From Lytechinus pictus (Eukaryota > Echinodermata > Echinoidea > Temnopleuroida > Toxopneustidae), in assembly GCF_037042905.1 (NCBI RefSeq), contig NC_087256.1, positions 25,749,501 through 25,813,500 on the forward strand: a stretch of 64,000 bases of DNA. The letters are read 5' to 3'. The notes under the pieces are model-generated. The model was not told the DNA's origin. It did no database searches and worked only from the letters and a program-made list of their open reading frames with translations. Made by a program: the position numbers and the translations under genes. This document shows, one piece after another, positions 11,289 to 22,765 of this stretch (position 1 is the first letter of the stretch; each line of letters opens with the position of its first letter).

Positions 11289-12990
11289 GAAATATATTGA
11301 TTATGAATATGGCCTTATTATATATCAGTGGAAAGGTAATGATGTGAGGATTACCATTAGGTCATTCAAAAATAACGAAAATAACACATAAGGTGGAAAT
11401 CGCCAATTAAAAAGCGCTAAAATGCCTCTCCGAAATATGCCTCGCATCGGTCTCTGAATTGACTCGAATTTGATGACGTCACTGTCTGTACGAGAGGCGT
11501 GATTGGCTCCCCCACGTCAAGCTCCACTTGCATGCAAAACCTGTTGCGAGGGTACGTTTTCTCCACACTGACACTGAATACTTCGATCATGAAATGAAAG
11601 AAAACCCAGAAGTTTATCTAGATTTGGATTTTCAAATTGATGATTATGAAGATGAAGAGAATGATGATAAAGTTTCTAACTCTAGAAAAACAAAGTGACG
11701 TGGATGGTGGTAAATTAAGGGAATTTCGCCGGTAATGATGAGTAGGACAATTCAACTTGCAAGCCGATTCGCTACCAACGCATGCAGCTGCTAGCTGCAC
11801 CGCGGGTCAAATCCATGAAAATGAATTCCATGCAGCATGACCACATCCAGACAGAGTCTCTTTCCTCTATCAACAACATAATGAGAAGGAAAATAATAAA
11901 ATAACTGTACTTACAAATAAGTGAATATATCCGAACCTAGGCTGAAGGTAAATCAACTCAAGGAATAGCAGCAGACGATATGCACCGACGATGAATTTCA
12001 CGTGGCTGGAATAGATTGTCACTCGTTCTGTTAGATAAAATTTATATCTCATTATTTTGACTAAATTACGAAACTCGGAGAATTAGTATTCTACATAAAG
12101 CGTAGCATTTTCTTTGCTTCAAAAAGGTTTTATCGTAATTCAAAAAATAGTACCTGGTGTTACTTAATTTTTATGTAGAATACTAATTCTCCGAGTTTCG
12201 GAATTAAGTCAAAATAATGAGACATAAATTTTATCTAACAGAACGAGTGACAATCTCCCAGCCACGTGAAATTCATCGTCGGTGCATACCGTCTGCTGTT
12301 ATTCCTTGAGTTGATTTACCTTCAGACTAGGTTCGGATATATTCACTTGTTTGTAAGTACAGTTATATCATTATTTTCATTCTCATTATGTTGTTGATAG
12401 AAGAAAGAGACTCTGTCTGGATGTGGTCGTGATGGAATTCATTTTCATGGATTTGACCCGCGGAGCAGCTATCAGCTGCATGTGTTGGTAGCGAATCGGC
12501 ATGCAAGTTGAATTGTCCGACTCATAATCACCGGCGTAATTCCCCTAATGTATACCACTATCCACGTCACTTTGTTTTTCTCGAGCTAGAAACTTCATCA
12601 TCATTCTCTTCATCTTCATAATCATTAATTTGAAAATCCAAATCTAGATAAGATTCTGGGTTTTCTTTCATTTCGGGATCGAAGTATTCAGTGACAATGT
12701 GAAGAAAACGTACCCTCGCAACAGGTTTTGCATGCAAGTGGAGCTTCACGTTGGAGAGCCAATCACGCCTCTCGTACAGAAAGTGACGTCATAAAAAATC
12801 CCCAATTTCGCGGACGTAATTCTGCGTGTTCGAAGCATTCAGAGAGAGAACTTTAAACTATCAATTAACTGAGTTCCATCGGTCTCCATCATAAATGATT
12901 TACACCATCGTGTTCTCCTTATTTTCTCCTTTAATTTGATATATGATTCCCCATTTTTACGATTTCAATATATTTCTACTTTAAGAAATA
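11289..12990. mobile_element. Large foldback element, copy 2, nested in hAT
   Basis: It is collinear with 2561-4596 over both arms but about 330 bp shorter because the centre is missing. The junction ctacataaagcgtagcatttt joins three segments that are apart in copy 1 (near 3373-3380, 3601-3612 and 3707). The first junction uses an ATAAA microhomology. The outer ends coincide with copy 1. The ORF-like segments in both arms are retained. Confidence 0.85.
12567..12791 (-). pseudogene. Acidic ORF fragment, best-preserved foldback arm copy
   Basis: This is the longest clean version of the foldback-arm frame: it is open from near 12791 to a stop at 12567-12569, about 74 codons. It reads YERRDWLSNVKLHLHAKPV, an aromatic HIVTEYFDPEMKENPE segment, then DLDFQINDYEDEENDDEV and a terminal SSSRKTK. 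It has no ATG at its 5' end, so it would be an internal or last exon. I do not recognise the family. The charged, low-complexity C-terminus could be a transposase or nuclear-protein tail; that is speculation. Confidence 0.4.
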
Positions 12991-14273
12991 TAAAATGAAT
13001 ACAATAACAACATAATTGACATACTTTAGCTACTGAATGTTTCATGGGAAATGGAAAATAAATAACTTGTACAGTTTGTCATATTCATATTGATTGAAAG
13101 CCATTGTAAACAAATCAGTCTTGGAGCACGCTCCATTGTTTCCCTTTACAATAACTTCTCTTTTTAATCAGTCATAGTGAGATCAACAAAATTTCAAAAG
13201 AATGTCTGGTGCACATTGAGACAAGGATATCCTCGATGTACATGAATGACGAAGAAGGATATAGCAGAGATAGTGACATCAATGAGGATGACAGAGAAAT
13301 TGAGGAATTTGACAATGAAAATGGGGTCCCAAATATTTATGATAATATTTATGTATTTCATTGTCATTTGGGGAATTTACACCTTTTTCTAAAGGTGGGG
13401 CCCCAAAAATCCCATACTTATAAGTGGCTGTTAAGTTGAATAACATTGAGTCTACACAATTTTTCACACATTGCAACTGTGACTCTATGACGAAAAAATA
13501 GAAAATGCCCCCCTCCCCCGAAAAATGTGCTTTACCAATTCCTCCCCCTAAAAATGAGATATACAGTGAATGTAGTTACCTGAGTACTATTTAAAATTGA
13601 CAATAAATATATATGTTTTCTCAAAAAATGTACACAAATGACAGATTTAGCTGATCTGAATAGAGTCAATAACTAGGCAAAAAACACACAACATCCAAAG
13701 TAAACGCTCCATGTATGTGAGTGGCCGCAGGCAAATTATGGACTGACTTAATGAAGAACATCATATCTAAATTAGATGTATATTTTGGATCTTTTTAGTA
13801 TTTTATTGTATTTTTCCAGCATTTCATGATAACAGACATAGATAACACCCAAACACAAACATAAACACACTCACAAACAAACAAATACACACACATACAC
13901 ACACACACACACACACACCCCCACACACACACACAAGGTACACACCAGAGCAACCATACTCACCACCTTTGTTTTTATGTTCAAAATTTGACAATCCCTA
14001 TAGAAAAGTGAGTGGAAAATTATATTTCCCGGTGAAAAGTGGTAAATACCGGAAAAAAGCGGTAAATACCGGTAAATACCGCTTATTTCCCGGCGTCCAG
14101 GAAATAAGCCTCCGAAGCGGGAAATATGCCAACCCTGTCTCGAGTATCTTGGAATCAAACGAACGCCATAAGAAAGCCGTAAAAAGTGAGCTCCATCTGC
14201 AAATCTTTACCCAATCCAGAATTCGATCATTATGTTTATGTCACCGTAGCATAAGATCATTCGTTTTAGAAAT

Positions 14274-14590
14274 CTTCACAGTGGCGTAGCTACGGGGGGC
14301 CAGGGGGCACGTGCCCCCCCCCCCCCCCCCGCCGAGATTTGGTGTGACCCCAGGTGCCCCCCTCCTGAAAAAAATTGGCGGAGCCCCAAAAAAAGAAGAC
14401 TTTCTTTTTATGTCACTAATATTCGCTCACGCTTCGAGCTCCCATTTCCTGTTCAATAAGATTCATATCTTGCTTAATACAGGCTGATATGGAGCTTAAA
14501 ATATCAAGTTTTGAAGTCAATATACAAAATATGTTTCAGCTTTGATATCGAGCTTTCATTATTTTTTTTAATTTACAAATTGATTTTTTA
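14274..14590 (+). mobile_element. hAT MITE fragment (left end only)
   Basis: It begins cagtggcgtagctacgg with G and C runs, like the complete hAT MITEs elsewhere in the window. It then contains a degenerate ttcgctcacgcttcgagctc core of the internal satellite found in the hAT elements at 20.5 and 44.6 kb. No matching right end is seen. Confidence 0.6.
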
Positions 14591-15319
14591 AGTGCTCTGT
14601 AAAATGTCCATTTTATGGTTCCTATTATTTAGTATATGTATAGGCCTACTTATTTATAAATTCTCACAAACCGTATATGCTTAACACTATCATGATTGCC
14701 AATTTGTGTGGAAAACACTGTATTTGATTATGTCATATTGTTTCAATTTAGTAATTTTGGTACTTTATTTCCCTCTTTAATGTTTAATTGCTTTCAGCCA
14801 ACAATCATATACACAATTACCAATTAGGGCCTAAATGGTAAAATTACAAGGTGTTCTTGTGTGTATTATCTTTGCATAAAGTTTTTAGCTTACTGTATTA
14901 AGTTATAAAGCCACATCTTAATCTGGAATGTGCATCAATTGTTTCAGAATTCTTAGCTTCTTGTTAGTTGAATTGTTTTAAAATAAAAGGTTTATAGGTC
15001 CTACTTGACAGTGTTAGTGTTGATAGTTGGGTTATCGACCTCAATATTTCTACCTATTAAGGTGTCTTTTTTACGTTTTATCTATTTGCCTGATTTCTTT
15101 CCTGAAATTAAACCCAAAATATTTTTTTAATCAGATCAGTTGGAATCAGAGATATTCAGCATTTGTGATTATTATGACTAATCCTGTTCAATTGTTCTAT
15201 GAAAACTTAGTATGAGGCCCAGTTTACATATTTTCTGATGAATATATGCATAGCCAAACGGGAGGTTTCGGGTGCAAGGCACCGCCCCCCCCCCCATTTT
15301 TCATGATGCAGAAGGCGCC
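14591..15319. other. Gene-free AT-rich stretch
   Basis: No gene or repeat structure could be identified, apart from a short C-run near 15286. Confidence 0.45.
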
Positions 15320-15324
15320 GCTAA

Positions 15325-15453
15325 GCAAAAAAAAAAAAAGAAAAGAAGAAAAGGCGAAAAAAGAAGAAAAAAAGGTAAAAAGCAAGGGAAAAAGAAGAAA
15401 ATGAGAGAAAGAAGAAAGAGCAATATACAAGAGAAAGAAAAGCTATTAACGTA
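15325..15453 (+). repeat. Polypurine low-complexity tract
   Basis: A tract of almost only A and G (aagaagaaaagg-type) spans roughly 130 bp. The lysine/arginine-rich frame on one strand and the phenylalanine/serine-rich frame on the other are composition artefacts. Confidence 0.85.
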
Positions 15454-15542
15454 AGATAAAGTAGAAAATATTTCGAAAACCTGTCCCACCGACCAAAACT
15501 TACAATGGATCCCGCTTGATTCTAACATTGATGCCGGAGAGA

Positions 15543-15872
15543 AGGGGGGGGGGGTTCTGGGGGTAATCGTCCTGTGGTATATGTCCTCAGAGGTAATTGT
15601 TTTGGGGGTAATTGTCCGGGGGTGATTGTCTTGGGGATGATTGTCCGGGGGGGGGGGGGTTATTGTCCGAGGGGTAATTGTCCGGGGGTAATTGTCCTCG
15701 GGGTAATTGTCCTCGGGGTAGTTGTCCGGGGGTGATTGTCCGGGGGTGATTGTCCGGGGATAGCTGTCCGGGATAGTTGTCCGGGGGGGGGGTAATTGTC
15801 CTCGGAGGGTAATTGTCCGGGGGTAGTTGTCCGGGGGTAATTGTCCAGGGGTCGTTGTCCTGATACCCCTTT
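15543..15872 (+). repeat. Minisatellite, unit about GGGGGTAATTGTCC
   Basis: About 20 imperfect units of 14-19 bp with G-run length variation (gggggtaattgtccg, ggggatgattgtccg and similar). The proline-rich frames on the minus strand are produced by this repeat and are not genes. G runs spaced this way could form quadruplexes on the plus strand. Confidence 0.95.
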
Positions 15873-16060
15873 AACCAACCCTGGGCAGCATTCTGTCCAC
15901 ACAACTATTGGTTAAGATCTGTCCAAATTGGGTAATAAAAACTAATAATTGGGTAATAAATTTATTCGATTGGATAATAATTGCCCAGAATAAATAACAT
16001 CATACATTACCCTAAAATCCCAACATAGTCGACAGTATGTTGCCCAACAGTTGCTTTAAG
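15873..16060. repeat. Repeat family B, copy 1
   Basis: Landmarks aaccaaccctgggcagcat, ctgtccacacaact, gggtaataaa, attgcccagaata and ttgcccaacagttg recur in inverted order and orientation at 19545-19745. Repeats of ttgggcaa/ttgcccaa at the borders suggest an inverted-repeat element next to the minisatellite. Confidence 0.7.
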
Positions 16061-16512
16061 CTTCATTCATGTTCACCAAAACGTATCTCAATGCCACTGT
16101 TTTGTTCATGACAGGATACAACTCGTATTTTCAAGGCATAATTTTCTGATCGCATATAGGTTCGCTTCAAAATCCACGTTTTCATTAAAATTTACTCGAG
16201 ACGCGTATCCATCGAATGCCATGGTTGGTATGATCGGTATTGTGATTTCTGTCTGGTTTGAAACTATCATGATTATTCCTAAATTATGGTTTTTGATTGA
16301 CAGTCGCTACTCAAATCAAGTACGTTGGTTATTAATACATGATCATTTAGTTCGTGTTGAATTCCGTTGCCAATATGATCTCGCCCTCTGATTCTACCAA
16401 GGGTCTTTTTGCTATTTCTGCAATTGTATTGATTATTATAATGTATCAAAAGTCAGTCGGTGACTGTTGGTACGAATCTTGAGGCTCGATAGACTCATAC
16501 GTTAATGTTTAA

Positions 16513-17026
16513 AGGACAAGTTCGCCCCAATGAATGTTGATTTAAATAAAAAGAGAAAAATCCAACAAGCATACCACTGAAAATATCATCAAAATCGGAT
16601 GTAAAATAAGAAAGTTATGACATTTTAAACGTTTTGCTTAATTTCATGTAATAGTATGCAAATGATGAGACTGATGACATCATCCACTCACTATTTCTTT
16701 TGTATTTGGAGTATGAAATATTCAAATATTCTCCTAGTTGTCAAGTGAATTAAGTTTATATTCCTTCCTTAACATGTGTAATTATGATATTGTATAATTC
16801 AAACAATAAAAAAACAAAAGAAATAGTGAGTGACGGACATCATCAATTCTCTCATTTGCATGTGACTAAATTGTGCATGTAACTGTTTGTGAAAAATGGG
16901 TGAACTTTAAAATGTCATAACTTTCTTATTTTACATCTGATTTTGATGAAACTTTCAGTGTTATTCTTCTCTGATTTTTCTCTTTTTCTACAAATCAACC
17001 TTATTATTTTGGCGTGGACTTGACCT
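16513..17026. mobile_element. TTAA-flanked MITE
   Basis: The element is flanked by TTAA at 16509-16512 and 17027-17030, with inverted ends aggacaagttcgcccc and gcgtggacttgacct. Inner symmetric blocks include the atcaaaatcggatgtaaaat / attttacatctgattttgat pair and aagttatgacatttta. It belongs to the same family as 26656-27261. TTAA duplications point to piggyBac- or Kolobok-mobilised MITEs. Confidence 0.85.
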
Positions 17027-17164
17027 TTAATGATGGGCATAGAACGGCTCTCTCTTCCTGGCCAATATATTAATACCAATTCGGGCAGGATTTGGATTTG
17101 TGACCGAGTGCTGAGTATTTATGACATTGCAGTCTGGTTCTATGTCTGCAGTCCGACCTGTTTA

Positions 17165-18062
17165 AAAGGAAAGATTTAGATGAAAAGAAAATGTAACTGT
17201 TGATGGGAAATATGTTTCCATTTTAAATACCGGAAATGGAAAATAACTATGCATTTGCTTATAACAGTACTTGGAGCAAAATGTCTGCATACTGAATATG
17301 GAAATTTAATTGCCTAATATCCAAAGTCAATATAAATAAATTGAACATTTTTAATTTCCTTATGATAATTCGATACAAAGATAAATGAAACAAGAATATC
17401 TTTATGATTTTAAAAATTATAGCCGATACATTGTGTTTTGTCTGTGGGTGTCATATAGCTATATGTATTTTGGATACCCTGAAATAGACTGAAAACCTTG
17501 AAAAACGCACTTCAACCTTAGTTGAAAAAAGGGCGAAAACATAGACTAAGGGGACAAATGACCTTGGAAATATATATTTTTGTCATATGTTTAGACAGAG
17601 ATGAAGCAAATGATATATGGAAAATATCACTTTAGAAAAGCAGGAAAAGAAAAATGAAAGTTGAAATCCATTTGTTTTAATCTAATCGTATGAATATATA
17701 ATGATATGCATATTTCTCAACCTCGTTTGCATACTCAATAATTCAATTTACTGCAAACTTTTACATGACTTGCTTATGGTATGTATAAAATGTCCGTTAA
17801 GTTTAATTAGAAACGATCTTAATTTGGCTATGATAAAGCCTAGATAATATGTCTAAATTTGGCATACTTCAAGAAAGAGCAAATTATTGGAAAAAATGAG
17901 ATGTTGGCATTGTTTTATAAATAAGCTAAACAAACATAGCCTAAATGAGGATACCCCTAGAAACTTTCTTTTTTCTGACACTAGAGGTCCTAACGAACAA
18001 AATGGTACCCATGTCGGAGGGTCAGAAGGGGACGGGGGTGCACAGTGGCCCCCTCTGGGACA
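17165..18062 (-). repeat. Dispersed repeat family A, copy 2 (inverted)
   Basis: This is the reverse-complement counterpart of 1247-2310, with the C-rich end at about 18050 and the far end at 17165. It lacks the 137-bp insertion found in copy 1. Confidence 0.75.
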
Positions 18063-18063
18063 C

Positions 18064-18840
18064 TGACCTCCGAACACAATAACATGCAGGTCTCCCAAGT
18101 ACACCTACAACCCAAGTTTGGTCGAAAAGTGACTTACGGTTGCAGAGTTATGTGTCATGAGAGAGTCTTGCATGTAAACTTTAACGTTGACCTCAAAATG
18201 AACTTTGACCATACCACGTGATCTCCGAACACAATAACATGCAGGTCTCCCAAGTACACCTACAACCCAAGTTTGGTCGAAAAGTGACTTACGGTTGCAG
18301 AGTTATGTGTCATGAGAGAGTCTTGCGTGTAAACTTTAACGTTGACCTGAAAATGACCTTTGACCTTTATACATGTGACCTCCGACTGCAGCCTAACATG
18401 CAGGTCCCTCAAGTCCATCTACCATCCAAGTTTGGTTTAAAAGTGACTTGCGGTTGTGGAGTAATAGGTGTCATGAGCGAGTCTTGCATGTAAACTTTAA
18501 CGTTGACCTGAAAATGACTTTTGACTTTACCATATGACCTCCGACTGCAGCATAACATGCAGGTCGCCCAAGTCCATCTGCCATCCAAGTTTGGTTGAAA
18601 AGTGACTTGCGGTTGCGGAGTTAGGTTTCTTAAGGGAGTCTTGAATGTAAAATTTAACGTTGACCTGAAAATGACCTTTGACCTTACCATGTGACCTCCG
18701 ACTACAGCATAAAATGCAGGTCCCCCCAAGTCCATCTACTATCCAAGTTTGGTTAAAAAGTGACTTACGGTCGCGGAGTTATGTGTCATAATTTGGAGCC
18801 CTAAAGTCTTGCCTTCACCTCCGGTGGGCGGGACAAAAAT
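18064..18840 (+). repeat. Tandem array, about 157-bp unit, five copies
   Basis: Units begin tgacctccga or similar at 18064, 18219, 18375, 18535 and 18692. They contain aacatgcaggtc, catccaagtttggt, aagtgacttgcggttgc, ggagttatgtgtcat and ttgacctgaaaatgacc. The array ends in gggcgggacaaaaattat. This type of widely conserved invertebrate tandem repeat yields open frames on both strands that are not genes. Confidence 0.9.
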
Positions 18841-18904
18841 TATAAAGCCCATGGAAGCCATACAAATCTTATATTTTTAACACAATTAACATCTAAAACC
18901 TTTT

Positions 18905-19110
18905 CTCTCTCCCCCGCTCTTTTGTTTTCTTTATCATTTCTCTCTCTCTCGCTCTCTCTCGCAAGTTCATCTCTCTCTGATTTTCCCACTGTCTCTCACA
19001 TTCATTTTCCCCAATAAATGTCTCTCTCATTTTTCCAACTCTCTCTCTCTCTCTCTCTCTCTCATAGTTTTCCCACTGTCTATCTGTCTTTCTGTCTGTT
19101 TTCTGTCTCT
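18905..19110 (+). repeat. CT-rich microsatellite region
   Basis: (CT)n and tctctctcgctctc runs are interrupted by repeated cattttccccac phrases. The R/E-rich minus-strand frame here is composition-driven. Confidence 0.85.
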
Positions 19111-19544
19111 CTCTCTCTCGTTCATTTTCCCCGTGTGGGTCTCTTTCATCCACCCTCTCTCATTTCCCCACTGTCTGTCTGACTCATTTTCCCCACCACT
19201 GTTTTTGTCTCACTCATTGTATCACCCCCCCCCCCCCTTTCATCAACAGCTGGCAACTGTCGATTGTTTTGTTTGCTTGTTTAACTTTATTCATCCACGG
19301 TTAAACATAAAATATAAGGGTTTTCCGCAATGAGCATATAGCTGTTTTTCAGCGAGGCCGTGATTAAAAGAAAAATACCAGAATAAAAAAGTTGTAAAAA
19401 GCAAAATATTCAAATATAACCTAATAAGATATATAATAGAAAAGAATATTCAAAATAAAAGAAATTAGAGAAACATTACCAAACAACAAAAGTACCATAA
19501 AAGAAAATAAGTCATGTCAACATAAAATAACACACACTTAGCAT

Positions 19545-19745
19545 GTTGGACAACACATACTGTCCACAATGTTGGGTAATGTATGTTGGAAAAATATATA
19601 TTCTGGGCAATTATTATCCAATGAGGAAATTTATTACCCAATTACTAGGTGTTTTTTTACCCGATTTGGACAGATTTTAACCAACAGTTGTGTGGACAGT
19701 ATGATCCCAAAGGTTGGTTAACAGCTGGGCATATTTTTGCCCAAC
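19545..19745 (-). repeat. Repeat family B, copy 2 (inverted)
   Basis: It matches 15873-16060 in inverted orientation: gttgggtaatgtatgttgg, ctgggcaattattatccaa, ttacccaattact, ggacagattttaaccaacag, tgtgtggacag and gttggttaac. Confidence 0.7.
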
Positions 19746-19890
19746 TATTTTAAGAGCGCAAGTAAAACAACATAATGTTTAAAAAAAGAGAAATAATGAA
19801 GTGAAGTAGGATTATCAATTTTGTTGATTTGCGTCTTGAAATATTTAGCACAATTTAACATGCAACCACATGATACCGAAGAAATTTCCG

Positions 19891-19926
19891 TTTTTTTTTT
19901 TTTTTTTTTTTTTTTTTGGGGGGGGA
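19891..19926 (+). repeat. T-run followed by G-run
   Basis: About 28 T are followed directly by 9 G. A similar T-then-G composite occurs at 23341-23383. Confidence 0.9.
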
Positions 19927-20167
19927 TCTATATGACAAAGAAGTTTCTAGTTGGATGCATCTTGGAAATGAATGGGAGCCAGTGAAGTGACAGAATATGG
20001 AATGATGGGTTCGATGGGTTTTCTCTTGTATCTTTTCGCGATGGAGATTTCTATTTCCGTCTTCATGCCCACACGATGTCTACCGAAAATTGTGTTAGTC
20101 TGTGATGCTGCTAACAGTATTAACAATTTGAATTCTATTTTTTTTTTTCTGACGTCGCCCCTGGGTA

Positions 20168-20270
20168 TTAAATTCATGCAATCAAAGTCATTTCTATAAT
20201 CAACGCATTTATTAAAACATGGGTAATTTACGAGGCAATTTGATGAAAAAAAAAGAACATTTGACAACTA
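20168..20270 (+). repeat. GPCR leader upstream block, first copy (interrupted)
   Basis: attcatgcaatcaaagtcat... to tttgacaacta matches 23730-23824 and 30321-30415. It is separated from the rest of its leader by the 3.1-kb insertion that follows. Confidence 0.75.
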
Positions 20271-20487
20271 GTAGACTTGTTAAGAGGTTGAAAACACTTT
20301 AAATAATGCGACCAAAATACCACAAACAACCCCTTCATGACAATCTGCGAACAATTTAACCATGCCTTGAAAAAAATTCCAGCTCGAATAAGTGGAAAAC
20401 CACGGAGAAAATCGCCGTCAAACAAACGAAACGACACACAAGATTAGCCAAATTATTGTAAGGATAGCAATCATTACTCTGCCTAAT

Positions 20488-21848
20488 CAGAGGCGTCGAT
20501 CCTGGGGGGGGGAGGGGGGGGGGGCGATCGCCCCACCACTGAAAATATTGGGGGGGCAAACATATCATATTTTGCCCCCCCCCCCAATAATTCCGCATGT
20601 GCAACTAAAAATAAAATAAGATTGTAATGTTACACGGAAATCAGCAAGCGAGATCGAGATACCAACTAGTTTTTTATTTAAATCGTGCTCAAAATGTTCG
20701 CTTTTCAGATTGGAATACAAAAATTTTCAGCTCGCGCTTCGCGCTCGCATCATTTCTGTAGAAAAAACCCATACTTTTCATAATCAAATAGGTAAATAGA
20801 ATTTCCCGTTTTCAGTTCTAAACCTCAAAAGAACTCCCGCTTCGATTTGCAATAATCTTTTATTGGATATATATCTTGTTCTTTATTAAAAGCGTCCATT
20901 AAACTGTCATTTTTTCAGATCGAAATATCAAAATTTTCAGCTCGCGCTTCGCGCTCGCATCTATTGTTCTTCTAGATACCCATCTTAATCGTTGGTACCA
21001 AAAATGCTTAGAATATCAAGCTTTCAGGTCTGAATATAAAGAAATTTCAGCTCGCTCTCGGCACTCACATTATCTGTGTAGTGAGATACATGTATCTATC
21101 CCCCTCATAAGTTATACTACAAACAGTCCTAAAGCCCCCATCACACTTATTCCGAATCAAGCAGAATTGGCCTGAATGAAAGGACTATTGTTTGACCACC
21201 AGTTGGTCATTTAAATTTACTTCGAACACCATTCGAAAATATCCCTCGAATGTTTTGAACATGACCAAAACCTTCGGGACGGCCAAAAGAAATGACAAAA
21301 ATATTTCGAATGCACTCAGAATGCAGTCAGGATATTTAGAATGCCCCTAGAATGTCCAAGAACGTAGCACGAATTATCAATCTGACTCCATTGCGGTTCA
21401 TTTTGACTAGTGTATGATGATACACGTGGTCAATTTACTGAATTTCAACTCCAGTTTGGTGAATTGATAAGTTCCTCCCAAAAATTTCTAGATTTTTTGA
21501 ATATTTTTTTCTTTCCAGCTTCTGCTTGATTCCTGCTGATTCCGAATAAGTGTGATGGGGGCTTTAAGAGGTACCCTTTTCCTGTTTTCATGTCAGTATA
21601 CTAAAAAATTTCAGCTCGCGCTTCGCGCTCGCATTAATTTGTTGGTGAGAGTGACATATATGTCTCTTTCTCATGAGTCACATATATATATACAATATAT
21701 ATTTGCATATATTATACAGGTCTATGTGTGTGGGGGTGTAGTGGTGTGTGTGGGTGAGTTTGTTCGTTTTGTGCGATCGAGCGCCTTTGGAACGTTGATT
21801 CATGATTTTGCCCCCCCCCCCAATCTGAAAAATGGATCGACGCCCCTG
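20488..21848. mobile_element. hAT element with internal satellite and nested MITE
   Basis: Ends cagaggcgtcgatcctgg and ggatcgacgcccctg are flanked by an exact 8-bp duplication TGCCTAAT (20480-20487 and 21849-21856). Runs of G and C lie just inside both ends. The interior holds tandem units of about 105-110 bp with the core agctcgcgcttcgcgctcgc at 20729, 20939, 21049 (degenerate) and 21613, plus a decayed one near 20830. A TTAA-type MITE is nested at 21133-21563. Confidence 0.9.
21133..21563. mobile_element. Nested MITE with TTAA-type target
   Basis: Inverted ends agcccccatcacacttattc and gaataagtgtgatgggggct extend to about 27 bp. The right flank is TTAA (21564-21567) and the left CTAA (21129-21132), consistent with a once-identical TTAA duplication. 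It interrupts the satellite of the surrounding hAT element. Confidence 0.85.
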
Positions 21849-22320
21849 TGCCTAATGCCTACATACCGAGGTTTAATCAAGACATTCTGAAATATTCTTA
21901 TTATGCAATGAACTTCCTTGGAGAAAAATAAGAAATAAATGGATGAATGTTATTTCTCTTACAATTCTTACAGTATATAAAATTATACTTTTCTGATGGA
22001 TTTATGCCATGATATTCAGAAATTAATATGACATCGTTTATGATCTTAGCAATGTTTTATTTTTCTCCATAAATTGACAGAATAATATTACATTGATAAT
22101 AATAATATAAATACAAAGTAGGAACTAAGCATAAACAAGAAGGCCCGAATTCACAAAGGTGGTTTTGAAAACCCACGGTTGAGTCCATGGTTTATGCAGA
22201 TTTCCTGTATAAATTACGCTTAATTTAGCGCGTATCGGGCGCGTGTATGAAAAATGTCCGATGCTGATGCGCGTTTTTGTCACAATGCGCCAAATTGACG
22301 CCTGTTACCATGGTTAGATA

Positions 22321-22376
22321 CGCTATTTTATTCATGAGTCCACTGTTTGAAGAGTGGACTCATGAATAAAATAGCG
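22321..22376. repeat. Perfect 24-bp hairpin with 8-nt loop
   Basis: cgctattttattcatgag... pairs exactly with ...ctcatgaataaaatagcg around the loop gtttgaag. It lies beside the tandem array that follows. Confidence 0.95.
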
Positions 22377-22384
22377 CAATGACA

Positions 22385-22765
22385 GCATAACTTAGAAAAT
22401 ATATGGACCTAGTTCATGAAACTTGAACATAAGGTTAATCAAGTATCACTGAACATCCTGCATGAGTTTCACATCACATGACCAAGGTTAAAGGTCATTT
22501 AGGGTCAATGAACTTTGGCCGAATTGGGGGTGTCTGTTGAATTACCATCATAACTTGAAAGTTTATGAATCTGATTCATGAAACTTGGACATAATAGTAA
22601 TCAAGTGTCACTGAACATCCTTGCAAGTTTCAGGTCAAATGATCAAGGTCAAAGGTCAATGAACTTTGGCCATAATAGGGTATCTGTTGAATTACCATCA
22701 TATCTCTGTAAGTGTATTGGTCTAGTTCATAAAACGTGGACATTAGAGTAACCAAGTATCACTGA
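22385..22765 (+). repeat. Tandem array, about 150-bp unit
   Basis: Three degenerate units contain gttcatgaaacttggacat, aatcaagtatcactgaacat, gtttcaggtcacatga, aaggtcaaaggtcaatgaac and gttgaattaccatcat; gaactttggcc recurs at 22510 and 22661. This is a repeat type common in marine invertebrate genomes. Confidence 0.85.

Larger units (their letters stand above)
10636..14137. mobile_element. hAT-type transposon with exact 8-bp target duplication
   Basis: Ends are cagggttgg at 10636 and ccaaccctg at 14137, flanked by an identical 8-bp duplication TCTCGAGT (10628-10635 and 14138-14145). CAGGG-type ends with an 8-bp duplication are diagnostic of the hAT superfamily. Both subterminal regions carry repeated ggtaaataccgg motifs (left about 10646-10730, right about 14030-14095), as expected of transposase-binding sites. 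The second foldback copy is nested at 11289-12990; without it the element is about 1.8 kb. An acidic open frame at 13209-13439 is not recognisably a hAT transposase, so the element is probably non-autonomous. A (CA)n tract lies near 13880-13935. Confidence 0.9.

Noticed and set aside
15587-15904. Proline-rich frames of 80-105 codons on the minus strand
   Set aside because: They are translations of the 14-19 bp minisatellite and end with it.
18218-18735. Frames of 91 and 108 codons on opposite strands
   Set aside because: They lie wholly within the 157-bp tandem array and show only the repeat.
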